64,000 bases of DNA, taken from Pseudooceanicola sp. HF7 (GTDB taxonomy: Bacteria > Pseudomonadota > Alphaproteobacteria > Rhodobacterales > Rhodobacteraceae). A program made the translations under genes and the position numbers. The stretch covers positions 62,001 to 126,000 of the forward strand of contig NZ_JAATOW010000008.1 of assembly GCF_011806405.1 (NCBI RefSeq), written 5' to 3'. The notes under the pieces were generated by a model. It did no database searches and was not told the origin of the DNA. It saw nothing but the letters and a program-made list of their open reading frames with translations. How positions within the stretch are numbered: position 1 is the first letter of the stretch; every line of letters starts with the position of its first letter. Shown one piece after another: positions 1 through 7,959 of the stretch.

Positions 1-1
1 C

Positions 2-757
2 GCGGCGCTCTACGCCGCAGAGGCGCGACACAGCGGCAAGCCGCATGTGCTCCTGAAAGAGAACTCCGCCCATGAATTTCTGCCCGCGATCCTGAGGCAG
101 GCGCGGGCGCCTCGGCTGCTGTGGATGGTTCGGGACCCGCGTGACATGGCGCTGTCCTGGATCAACGGACCGGTCATGCGCGGTGGGGCCATACGCGCTG
201 CGGAGCGCTGGCAAAGGGATCAGCAGGGCTATCTATCCGCCACGGCGGAACGGGCCGGGCGGGTGCCCGTGGCTTTCCTGCGCTATGAGGATCTGCTTGC
301 AAAACCCGAGGCGGAGTTGCGCCGTATTTGCCGTGCGCTCCGGCTCGATTTCTTTCCTGTGATGCTGCGGTTCTTTGAGGTAAGCGACTCCGCCAAGGCC
401 GATGCCGCGCGCAGCGCCATGTGGGCCAACCTGGGCGCGCCGCTCCTGTCCGATAACGCGGGCAAATTCCGGAACGGGTTGGATGACGATCAGATTGCCT
501 ATGTGGAGGCCTTGGCCGGCCCCTACATGCGGGCGCTTGGCTATGAAAGCGTGCGGGACGGTCGCCCACCTTTCGGCCGGTATCATGACCTGGCCAGCCT
601 GCGAGAGCGGCTGCAGGCGCAGGAACTGGATGAAAAGCCATCCTACCAGGCCCTGCCGAGGCAAGAGCGTGACAGGTTTGAAAACTGGTCGCGCGTGCAT
701 GCCAGGTTAACCGGTCAGGAAGAGGCCGCACCGCAGGCCTCCAAGAGGCGTGCATGA
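2..757 (+). CDS. Sulfotransferase family protein (5' end outside window)
   Basis: The reading frame is open to the left edge, so the gene begins outside the window; a GTG at 47 is internal. The visible 251 codons carry the 3'-phosphate-binding signature of PAPS-dependent sulfotransferases (LLWMVRDPRDMALSW) followed by the typical FLRYEDLLAKPEAEL helix; the 5'-phosphosulfate loop should lie in the missing part. The family transfers sulfate from PAPS to a carbohydrate or other hydroxyl acceptor; the acceptor cannot be told. The stop overlaps the start of the WbqC-like gene by four bases (ATGA), so the two are probably translated together and may act on the same surface glycan. Confidence 0.8.
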   Translation, partial: AALYAAEARHSGKPHVLLKENSAHEFLPAILRQARAPRLLWMVRDPRDMALSWINGPVMRGGAIRAAERWQRDQQGYLSATAERAGRVPVAFLRYEDLLAKPEAELRRICRALRLDFFPVMLRFFEVSDSAKADAARSAMWANLGAPLLSDNAGKFRNGLDDDQIAYVEALAGPYMRALGYESVRDGRPPFGRYHDLASLRERLQAQELDEKPSYQALPRQERDRFENWSRVHARLTGQEEAAPQASKRRA

Positions 758-1503
758 CCTCCCGGCGGATTGCCATCATGCAGCCCTACCTGTTTCCCTA
801 CCTCGGCTACTTCCAACTGGCCCAAGCGGTTGATGAGTTCTGGCTTCTCGACACCGTGCAATTCATCCGCAACGGCTGGATGAACCGAAATGCCTTGGGT
901 GTGGCCGGACAGCGCAGCCTATTCACCCTGCCGGTCCGTCGCGCGTCCCACGACACGTTGATCCGTGGCATGCGGTACGATCCACGTGTACGCCATGTGC
1001 TTGGAAAACTGGAGAAAACGCTTTTGCAGGCCTATGCTGGCAGGCCGGGGGTGACAAGGGCCCAGGCGCTGCTTCAGTCGCTCGGAGCGTATTTGGATCG
1101 GGCGGAAGAGGCTCCGGATTTCACGGCAGCTACGGAACATGCGTTGAGGGCGACCTTTCAGTCGCTCGGTATCGAAACGCCGGTGCGCCGCGCATCAAGC
1201 CTGAATGTGCCGGAAGACCTGCGCGGGCAAGCGCGGGTGATTGCCATCTGCAAAGAGGCTGGGGCCACGGACTATGTGAACATGGCCGGCGGGCGCGCGC
1301 TATATGATGCCGCAGAGTTCGAGGCAGCGGGGCTGACCCTCTGGCTGCTTTCGCCCAGCCTGCCGCCCTACGATCAGGGAGGGCCGCCTTTCCTGCCAGG
1401 GCTCAGCATATTGGACCCGATTGCGCATCTGCGGCAGGGCGCTTTGCGCCCGATGCTGCGACAGGGACAGACCGTTCGAGCCTTGGCTCAGGGCGTGAGC
1501 TGA
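754..1503 (+). CDS. WbqC-like family protein
   Basis: A 249-residue protein with the family's N-terminal signature IAIMQPYLFPYLGYFQL and the C-terminal region PPFLPGLSILDPIAHL. WbqC-like proteins occur in O-antigen, capsule and other glycan gene sets, but their reaction is not firmly established; a role in making or transferring a modified sugar is an inference from such contexts. The ATG lies inside the stop of the upstream sulfotransferase gene (4-bp overlap), indicating translational coupling. The length is normal and no disruption is seen. Confidence 0.82.
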   Translation: MTSRRIAIMQPYLFPYLGYFQLAQAVDEFWLLDTVQFIRNGWMNRNALGVAGQRSLFTLPVRRASHDTLIRGMRYDPRVRHVLGKLEKTLLQAYAGRPGVTRAQALLQSLGAYLDRAEEAPDFTAATEHALRATFQSLGIETPVRRASSLNVPEDLRGQARVIAICKEAGATDYVNMAGGRALYDAAEFEAAGLTLWLLSPSLPPYDQGGPPFLPGLSILDPIAHLRQGALRPMLRQGQTVRALAQGVS

Positions 1504-1612
1504 GGTCCCACGTCGGCCTCGCCCACCATCTGCGGAACTTTCCCAAGCGAAGTGCCGTGCTACCATGCAAGTGTGGTCGCACAGCCGATACAGCTTGAAA
1601 GGGATTCTCATC

Positions 1613-2692
1613 ATGGACAGCCTCGCCACACGCAGCACCTCGGGTCGCGGCAAGCTTTATGACAGCGTCGTCGATACCATCGGGAATACGCCGGTCATCC
1701 GGCTCAATCACTTGGCACCCGACGGCGTCGAGATCTACGTCAAGGCGGAGTTCTTCAACCCCGCGGCCTCGGTCAAGGATCGCCTGGCGCTGAACATCAT
1801 CGAACATGCGGAAAAGACCGGGGCCTTGAAGCCGGGTCAGACCGTGGTCGAGGCGACCTCTGGCAACACCGGCATCGGCCTGGCCATGGTCTGTGCGCAG
1901 AAGGGCTATCCGCTGGTCATCACCATGGCTGAAAGTTTTTCGATCGAGCGGCGCCGACTGATGCGTATGCTCGGGGCGAAGGTCGTTCTGACGCCGCGTG
2001 CGGCCAAGGGGTTCGGCATGTACCAGAAGGCCAAGGAACTGGCCGAAAAGAACGGTTGGTTTCTTGCGCGCCAGTTCGAGACGGAGGCAAATGCCGCCAT
2101 CCACGAAACCACCACCGGGCGTGAGATCATCGCCGATTTCGCCGGCAAGAAGCTGGATTACTTTGTGACGGGTTATGGCACCGGGGGCACCGTGACCGGC
2201 GTGTCCCGTGTCCTGCGGCGCGAAAGCCCTGACACGAAAATCATCCTGACAGAGCCCGCCAATGCCCAACTCGTCGCGTCCGGAACGCCCCAGGAGCGCG
2301 AGGCCGACGGTAGTCCGGCCGGCAGTCACCCCGCCTTTGAGCCGCACCCGATTCAGGGCTGGACCCCCGATTTCATTCCCGACGTCCTGCAAGAAGGGCT
2401 GGATGCCGGGGCCTATGACGAATTGCTTCCCGTTGCCGGCGCGGACGGCATGGAATGGGCCCGGAAACTGGCGGCCAAGGAAGGGATCCTGACGGGGGTC
2501 TCCGGCGGCTCCACCCTGGCCGTGGCGATGGCGGTTGCGCAAAAGGCGGCGCCCGGCTCTGTCATTCTGGCCATGCTGCCGGACACCGGCGAACGCTATA
2601 TGACCACGCCGCTTTTCGAGGCCATCGCAGAGGATATGAACGAGGAAGAGCTGGCGATCTCTACCTCAACGCCCGGCTTCCAGATGAGCTGA
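1613..2692 (+). CDS. cysK: Cysteine synthase (O-acetylserine sulfhydrylase), PLP-dependent
   Basis: Makes L-cysteine from O-acetylserine and sulfide in the cytoplasm. The 359-residue protein shows the fold-type II PLP pattern: the PLP lysine in FNPAASVKDRLA, the substrate loop TSGNTG and the glycine-rich phosphate loop GYGTGGTVTG. It is longer than the usual 310-320 residues because of an insertion rich in G, S and P after the central domain (around residues 215-240) and a C-terminal tail. Start chosen at 1613, where AAAGGGA lies eight bases upstream; an in-frame ATG at 1565 has no such site. It is not closely coupled to the WbqC-like gene (109 bp gap) and converges with the TetR gene. Confidence 0.93.
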   Translation: MDSLATRSTSGRGKLYDSVVDTIGNTPVIRLNHLAPDGVEIYVKAEFFNPAASVKDRLALNIIEHAEKTGALKPGQTVVEATSGNTGIGLAMVCAQKGYPLVITMAESFSIERRRLMRMLGAKVVLTPRAAKGFGMYQKAKELAEKNGWFLARQFETEANAAIHETTTGREIIADFAGKKLDYFVTGYGTGGTVTGVSRVLRRESPDTKIILTEPANAQLVASGTPQEREADGSPAGSHPAFEPHPIQGWTPDFIPDVLQEGLDAGAYDELLPVAGADGMEWARKLAAKEGILTGVSGGSTLAVAMAVAQKAAPGSVILAMLPDTGERYMTTPLFEAIAEDMNEEELAISTSTPGFQMS

Positions 2693-2745
2693 GGCGGGCT
2701 GGCAAAGCCGCCCGATCTGTCGCGGCTTGGAACGTAGCGGCTGGC

Positions 2746-3420
2746 CTAACCGGGGTGGGCTTCGGAAAGCACGCGCATCGGCGGAAGGTCGGGGCGCGGC
2801 CTTGTAACCAGGTCCCGCGCCTCTTCTGGTGTCAGTCCGGCAAGGCACAACAGGCGGATGGCCGCTTCGGGCAAGGATTCCGCGCTGGTTTCGCCGCGAT
2901 AGACGGCCAGGCAGATGCCGACGATCGCATGGGTGGTCAGGGTCCAGCACAGCGAGGGATCACCCTTCGCGAAACGGCCGGCGGAGGCGCCGTTTGCCAG
3001 CAGGTCCTTGGCCAGGGGGCCAATCCGTCGATACATCGCATCGGCCACGATCCCCGAGCGGCCCAACAACTGTTTCCAGCGGGGATCTGTCGCGGCGGTA
3101 TCCAGGACGGTCAGCAAGGTAAGCGCGTAGATATGAGCCGGATCCCGGAAGGACCGGGCAGCCGTTTCGACGCGAAGGGCAAGATCCTGCATGATCTCTT
3201 CCAGCACGGCGACGGCCAGGTCCTCTTTGGAGCGGAAGTAGTTGTAGACTGTTCCGGCCCCCATGTCGGCCCGCTCGGCAATCTCCAGCATGGTCGCGGC
3301 ATCGATCCCCTTCAGAGACATCACGTCGCTGGCCGCGCGAATCAATGCCGCACGGTTGCGCCGCTGGCGGCGCGCCACGCGTCCCTCTTTCGGCGATACC
3401 GCCTTTTCGTCGTTCATCAA
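2746..3420 (-). CDS. TetR/AcrR family transcriptional regulator
   Basis: A 224-residue one-component repressor. The N-terminal helix-turn-helix is clear (residues about 22-70: MLEIAERADMGAGTVYNYF then RSKEDL); the all-helical ligand-binding domain follows and is divergent, so the inducer cannot be read. It is transcribed away from the polyamine-type ABC operon across a 419-bp gap. The same 13-bp word GTGAACGATATTC sits just before its own start and before the ABC operon, so it probably represses both itself and the transporter, with the transported compound or a product as inducer (inference). Confidence 0.9.
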   Translation of the reverse strand: MMNDEKAVSPKEGRVARRQRRNRAALIRAASDVMSLKGIDAATMLEIAERADMGAGTVYNYFRSKEDLAVAVLEEIMQDLALRVETAARSFRDPAHIYALTLLTVLDTAATDPRWKQLLGRSGIVADAMYRRIGPLAKDLLANGASAGRFAKGDPSLCWTLTTHAIVGICLAVYRGETSAESLPEAAIRLLCLAGLTPEEARDLVTRPRPDLPPMRVLSEAHPG

Positions 3421-3436
3421 AACAGCCCTCTTGAAA

Positions 3437-3450
3437 GTGAACGATATTCA
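3437..3450. promoter_or_regulatory. Putative TetR operator, copy 1
   Basis: GTGAACGATATTC starts 17 bases upstream of the TetR gene start and contains the inverted half-sites TGAA-N5-TTCA. An incomplete further copy, AAGTGAATGA, lies at 3468-3477. The position fits autorepression. The binding assignment is an inference from the repeated word and the divergent layout. Confidence 0.5.
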
Positions 3451-3639
3451 AGGTTGACTGTACTCGCAAGTGAATGACGCCTGGTAGTAATGTCTGGCGG
3501 CTGTTTTCCTTCTGCCAGCGTGACGGTGATCAAATGCCAAGCAAAGCGGCACCCAGCGAAAAAATATTAATTTTAGGCTGGAAATTGCCGAAAACCGGGT
3601 CATTGTTGATGTGGAACGGAGTCAGATCTGATTAATACT

Positions 3640-3658
3640 TCAACGTGAACGATATTCG
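3640..3658. promoter_or_regulatory. Putative TetR operator, copy 2
   Basis: An exact second copy of GTGAACGATATTC (3645-3657), preceded by an overlapping TTCA-ACG-TGAA inverted repeat (3640-3650). The surrounding sequence is AT-rich (AATATTAATTTTA at about 3563-3575, ATTAATAC at 3631), as expected for the promoter region of the ABC operon beginning at 3840. Confidence 0.5.
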
Positions 3659-3839
3659 GACCTGAGAATAAGGGTCCCGGTCCACCAAGCCGGTTGGTCT
3701 CTAGAAGAGACAGGTTAGTGTAGACTAGGCAACGATCGTTGAAGTCGACGAAGCGCTTTGGTGGGGAAGGGGCCGCCACTTAGCCTAGGTTAGGCTGGAA
3801 CAGGCGGTCTGCGAAGAAAAATAAAACGGGGAGCCGCAA
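3659..3839 (+). other. Untranslated leader of the polyamine-type ABC operon
   Basis: About 180 bases between the second operator copy and the TTG start. No gene is seen. It holds two perfect small inverted repeats, GTCTCT-AGA-AGAGAC (3697-3711) and AGCCTA-GGT-TAGGCT (3782-3796), and the palindrome AACGATCGTT near 3731. It does not match a riboswitch class that I recognise. Confidence 0.35.
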
Positions 3840-4943
3840 TTGGCATTAGATGCGAACAGCGAAGCATTCGTCGCATTCGAACGTGTGCAAAAGAGCTATG
3901 ACGGCGAGACGCTCGTCGTGAAGGATCTCAACCTCAGCATGCCGAAGGGGGAGTTCCTGACCATGCTGGGTCCGTCGGGGTCGGGCAAGACCACCTGCCT
4001 GATGATGCTGGCGGGGTTTGAAACCGCCACCCACGGCGAGATCATGTTGGACGGTACGCCGATCAACAACATTCCGCCCCACAAGCGCGGTATCGGAATG
4101 GTTTTCCAGAACTACGCGCTTTTCCCGCACATGACCGTAGCAGAGAACCTGAGCTTCCCGCTCGAGGTCCGCAAGATCGGCAAGTCGGACCGTGAAGCCA
4201 AGGTCAAGCGCGCCCTGGACATGGTGCAGATGGGGGAGTTCGGCGGTCGCCGCCCCGCGCAACTGTCGGGTGGCCAGCAGCAGCGGATCGCCCTCGCCCG
4301 CGCACTGGTGTTCGAGCCCGAACTGGTTCTGATGGATGAGCCGCTCGGTGCGCTCGACAAGCAGTTGCGGGAGCACATGCAGTTCGAGATCACGCGCCTG
4401 GCACATGATCTTGGGATCACGACCGTCTACGTCACCCACGACCAGACAGAAGCGCTGACCATGTCGGACCGTGTTGCCGTCTTCAATGATGGCCGTATCC
4501 AGCAGCTTGCGCCGCCGGACCAGCTGTATGAAGAGCCGGAAAACAGCTTCGTCGCCCAGTTCATCGGTGAAAACAACACGATGGAGGGCACCATCAAGGA
4601 AATCACTGGCGAACGGACCTGCCTGGTCGAGCTGGACGGTGGCGCCACCATCGCCGCCCGCCCGGTGAACGTTTCCCAGCCCGGCGAACGCACCCGCGTC
4701 TCCATCCGGCCCGAGCGGGTCGAAATGGACCGGAGCCGCCTTCAGGATGGCGTCCATCTGCTCAAGGCCGAGGTGCTGGAGTTCGTCTACATGGGCGATA
4801 TCTTCCGTACCCGCCTGCGCGTGGCGGGTAACAGCGATTTCGTCGTCAAAACCCGGAATGCCCCGGACCAACGCCGCCTGAAAAAGGGCGAGGTGGTGGA
4901 AATCGGCTGGCTTCCGGAAGATTGCCGGGCGCTTGACGCCTGA
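3840..4943 (+). CDS. ABC transporter ATP-binding protein, PotA-like
   Basis: The 367-residue ATPase energises the importer encoded by the next three genes. Visible motifs: Walker A GPSGSGKTT (about residues 45-53), Q-loop FQNYALFPH, signature LSGGQQQR, Walker B LVLMDEP with D-loop LGALD and switch histidine VTHDQTEAL, followed by a C-terminal TOBE region. The order ATPase, binding protein, permease, permease, and the Pot/AfuC-like sequence point to polyamine or related amine uptake; the exact substrate is not readable. The start codon is TTG, preceded by GGGGAG at a suitable distance; a frame with ATG in the right place is lacking. Confidence 0.9.
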   Translation: MALDANSEAFVAFERVQKSYDGETLVVKDLNLSMPKGEFLTMLGPSGSGKTTCLMMLAGFETATHGEIMLDGTPINNIPPHKRGIGMVFQNYALFPHMTVAENLSFPLEVRKIGKSDREAKVKRALDMVQMGEFGGRRPAQLSGGQQQRIALARALVFEPELVLMDEPLGALDKQLREHMQFEITRLAHDLGITTVYVTHDQTEALTMSDRVAVFNDGRIQQLAPPDQLYEEPENSFVAQFIGENNTMEGTIKEITGERTCLVELDGGATIAARPVNVSQPGERTRVSIRPERVEMDRSRLQDGVHLLKAEVLEFVYMGDIFRTRLRVAGNSDFVVKTRNAPDQRRLKKGEVVEIGWLPEDCRALDA

Positions 4944-5064
4944 GCGACCCAATTGAGTAACCGTCTCCGCCCTGTGTGGAGACGGCCAATCGCGATCCTG
5001 TTCGTTCCGCCCGTAACGCGGGATCCGTTCAACCCATAAAACGAGGCAACTTGGGAGTTAACCA

Positions 5065-6159
5065 ATGAAACTCACGAAAACCCTTCTGGCCGGTACGGCC
5101 CTGGCCCTTGTGGCTGGTGGAGCCTCCGCTCAGGAAATGGCGGACGAAATGACCATCGTCTCCTGGGGCGGCGCCTATCAGAATTCGCAGCTGAAGGCCT
5201 ATGTCGAACCCTACATGGAAATGCATCCCGAAGTGAGCGTCACCTGGGATGAAAGCTCGGCCGAGGCCGTGGCCAAGCTGCGCGCCATGAACGAAGCCGG
5301 AAACATCACCTGGGACCTGGTCGACGTCGTCGCAGCGGACTCCATCCGCTTGTGCGATGAAGGCTTGGCGATGGAATACGATCCGGAAGACCTGCTTGCC
5401 GAAGGCGACGACGGCACCTCTGCAGAAGATGACTTCGGCGACCTGCTGGTCGACGATTGCTTCATTCCGCAGATCGTCTACTCCACCACCTTCGGTTATC
5501 GCACGGACCTGGTCCCCGAAGGTGCGGATGCCCCTTCCGAGATCTGCGATATCTTCGATTTGGAAACCTACCCGGGCAAGCGTGCGCTTGAGAAGCGTCC
5601 GATCAACAACATGGAATGGGCCCTTCTTTGCGACGGCGTCGACAAGGAAGAAGTCTATGACGTGCTGGCAACCCCGGAAGGCCAGGAGCAAGCGCTCGCC
5701 AAGCTGGGCACCATCAAGGATGACGTGATCTGGTGGTCTGCCGGCGCCGATACGCCGCAGCTTCTGGCAGATGGCGAAGTCTTCATGGGCTCCACCTACA
5801 ACGGCCGCCTCTACTCCGTGATTGAAGAGCAGGACCAGCCCGTTGGCATGATGTGGGACGCGCAGGTCTTCGACCTGGACGGCTGGATCATCCCGGAAGG
5901 CCTGGACGAAGCACACCTTGCACGCGTCAAGCACTTCGTGAAGTTCGCCACGGACACGCAGCGTCTGGCTGACCAGGCTCAGTACATCTCTTACGGCCCG
6001 GCACGGGTGTCTTCTGCGCCGCTGGTTCCGGAAGAGATGAAGCAGCACATGCCGACCGACCCTGCGAACTCCGGCAACACCTTCCTCTACAACTACGAGT
6101 TCTGGGCTGACTATCGCGACGACATCGACGCGAAATTCCAAGCCTGGCTGGCTCAATAA
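5065..6159 (+). CDS. Periplasmic substrate-binding protein of polyamine-type ABC importer (PotD/PotF-like)
   Basis: A 364-residue extracellular solute-binding protein with a Sec signal peptide (residues 1-22, cleavage after GGASA). The mature N-terminus (EMTIVSWGGAYQNSQ) and the patterns WDLVDV, IPQIVYSTTFGYRTD and GEVFMGSTYNGR are typical of PotD-type proteins. Its many acidic residues would suit a cationic ligand such as a polyamine, but this is suggestive only. A good ribosome site (TTGGGAG) precedes the ATG. It lies 121 bp after the ATPase and before the permeases, with a stable hairpin behind it. Confidence 0.9.
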   Translation: MKLTKTLLAGTALALVAGGASAQEMADEMTIVSWGGAYQNSQLKAYVEPYMEMHPEVSVTWDESSAEAVAKLRAMNEAGNITWDLVDVVAADSIRLCDEGLAMEYDPEDLLAEGDDGTSAEDDFGDLLVDDCFIPQIVYSTTFGYRTDLVPEGADAPSEICDIFDLETYPGKRALEKRPINNMEWALLCDGVDKEEVYDVLATPEGQEQALAKLGTIKDDVIWWSAGADTPQLLADGEVFMGSTYNGRLYSVIEEQDQPVGMMWDAQVFDLDGWIIPEGLDEAHLARVKHFVKFATDTQRLADQAQYISYGPARVSSAPLVPEEMKQHMPTDPANSGNTFLYNYEFWADYRDDIDAKFQAWLAQ

Positions 6160-6183
6160 GACGCTAAGCGTCTGACATAGCAG

Positions 6184-6203
6184 GCGGGCCCTTCGGGGCC
6201 CGC
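6184..6203 (+). terminator. Intra-operon GC hairpin after the binding-protein gene
   Basis: Perfect 8-bp stem GCGGGCCC-TTCG-GGGCCCGC with a stable tetraloop, 24 bases after the binding-protein stop and not followed by a T-run. In transport operons such hairpins commonly protect the upstream mRNA or partially stop transcription, giving more binding protein than permease. That role is inferred here. Confidence 0.55.
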
Positions 6204-6255
6204 TGCACCCATAAAGGATCCGGAAAAGGATCCGTAACAGAACGACAGGGATGAC

Positions 6256-7956
6256 ATGAGCGATACCACGCAGACAGGCCCGATACCGGACAAGCCCGCG
6301 ACGGGCGATGAAACCGGAAAGCACGGTGAGATGCTGTCGGCAGACGGCCGTTCGCTGAAGAGCAGCCTGAACCGGGCCCTGCGACGGCAGAAGTTGCGCG
6401 CCTTGATGCTGATCGCGCCGCTGCTGATCTTTGTCCTCGTGACCTTCATTGCGCCGATCGCGGACATGTTGTTCCGCTCGGTCGAAAACGACATCGTCAC
6501 CAACACGCTTCCCGGCACGGTCGAGGCGCTTGATGATTGGGACCACTCCGTCGGTGAAGCCCCCGGCGAAGGCGTTTACGATGCGCTCTACTTCGATCTT
6601 TTCCTGGCGGCTGAAGCCAAGGAACACACCAAGCTTGGCACCCGGCTGAACTATGAGCAGACCGGGCTGTCCTCTCTTTTCCGGTCCTCGGGGCGCGGCC
6701 TTGATGATGTCGGGGATGATTACCTCGACGCGCTGGAAGAGGTGGATGAACGCTGGGGCGAAGGCGATTTCGTCTACAGGCTGATGACCGGCACCGGCCC
6801 GTCCGAAACGGGCTTCGTCGCGGATCGCGTCCGGGTGCTTGAGAAGATGACATCCGAGACCCTGCCAGGTGACGTGGGCTTCGCGCCCTCAGAGGAGATC
6901 CGTCAGCTTCTGCCGGCGACCACGCTGGCCTATACCGATTTCGCCACCTTCACCGCGCTGGTAGAGGAAGATGTCGTTGCGGAAGAAGACCCCTGGGAGG
7001 CCGTTTATGTCGGCCTGATCGAGGATCTACAGACTGCCGATGTGGCCAGCTACTCCGGTCCCGAAGCCGAGGCGCTGCAAGCTGCCAAGGCCGCCGATAT
7101 TCCCCTGGTTCCGCTCAAGCAGTTCTTCGCGGATGAAGATGGCGACTGGCTGGACCCGAATGTCTGGGCCACGATCCAGACCTATTCGCCGAAATACACC
7201 TCGGGTTATTTCCTGAACGCGGTGGACATGCAGCTGACTCCGGATGGCATTTCGATGCGTCCCGAGAACCAGCAGATCTACCTCAAGCTCTTCAAGCGCA
7301 CGATGTTCATGTCGCTGGTCATCACCGGGTCCTGCATCCTGTTGGGCTACCCGGTGGCCTGGCTGCTGGCCAACCTGCCCGCCAGCCGCGCTAACCTGCT
7401 GATGATCCTGGTACTTCTGCCTTTCTGGACATCTCTGCTAGTGCGGACCTCTGCCTGGAAGGTGATGTTGCAGCAACAAGGGGTGATCAACGATGTGCTG
7501 GTCTGGCTTGGACTGGTAGATGACATGAACCGGCTGGTGATGATCAACAACCAGTTCGGCACGATCGTCGCCATGACCCACATCCTGCTGCCCTTCATGA
7601 TCCTGCCGCTCTACTCTGTGATGCAGGGCATTCCGCCGACCTACCTGCGGGCGGCCAAGAGCCTTGGGGCAACGAACTGGACGGCCTTCTGGCGGGTCTA
7701 CTTCCCGCAGTCGGTGCCGGGTATCGGCGCGGGCTCGATCCTCGTCTTCATCCTGTCCATCGGCTATTACATCACGCCGGAAATCGTGGGCGGTACCACC
7801 GGTACGTTCATCTCGAACCGGATCGCCTATCATATCTCGTCCTCGCTGAACTGGGGCCTTGCGGCCGCACTCGGGTCGATCCTGCTGGCCGTGGTGCTCT
7901 TGCTCTACTGGGCCTACGACCGGATCGTCGGCATCGACAATGTGAAGCTGGGGTAA
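6256..7956 (+). CDS. ABC transporter permease, PotB-like, with large periplasmic insert
   Basis: Inner-membrane permease of the polyamine-type importer, 566 residues against about 280-320 for standard PotB. TM1 is at about residues 48-70; the permease core resumes at about residue 347 (KRTMFMSLVITGSCILLGYP) with five further helices and the EAA-type coupling motif in YLRAAKSLGATNWTAFWRV. Between them lies a hydrophilic, acidic, roughly 275-residue segment with no domain that I recognise, expected to face the periplasm. The cytoplasmic N-terminal tail (about 45 residues) is also long. It is followed after only 3 bp by the second permease gene. Confidence 0.88.
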   Translation: MSDTTQTGPIPDKPATGDETGKHGEMLSADGRSLKSSLNRALRRQKLRALMLIAPLLIFVLVTFIAPIADMLFRSVENDIVTNTLPGTVEALDDWDHSVGEAPGEGVYDALYFDLFLAAEAKEHTKLGTRLNYEQTGLSSLFRSSGRGLDDVGDDYLDALEEVDERWGEGDFVYRLMTGTGPSETGFVADRVRVLEKMTSETLPGDVGFAPSEEIRQLLPATTLAYTDFATFTALVEEDVVAEEDPWEAVYVGLIEDLQTADVASYSGPEAEALQAAKAADIPLVPLKQFFADEDGDWLDPNVWATIQTYSPKYTSGYFLNAVDMQLTPDGISMRPENQQIYLKLFKRTMFMSLVITGSCILLGYPVAWLLANLPASRANLLMILVLLPFWTSLLVRTSAWKVMLQQQGVINDVLVWLGLVDDMNRLVMINNQFGTIVAMTHILLPFMILPLYSVMQGIPPTYLRAAKSLGATNWTAFWRVYFPQSVPGIGAGSILVFILSIGYYITPEIVGGTTGTFISNRIAYHISSSLNWGLAAALGSILLAVVLLLYWAYDRIVGIDNVKLG

Positions 7957-7959
7957 GCA

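Noticed and set aside
5029-6627. A 532-codon minus-strand frame opposite the binding-protein and PotB-like genes.
   Set aside because: It spans two real genes and a hairpin, and its translation has no domain or signal.
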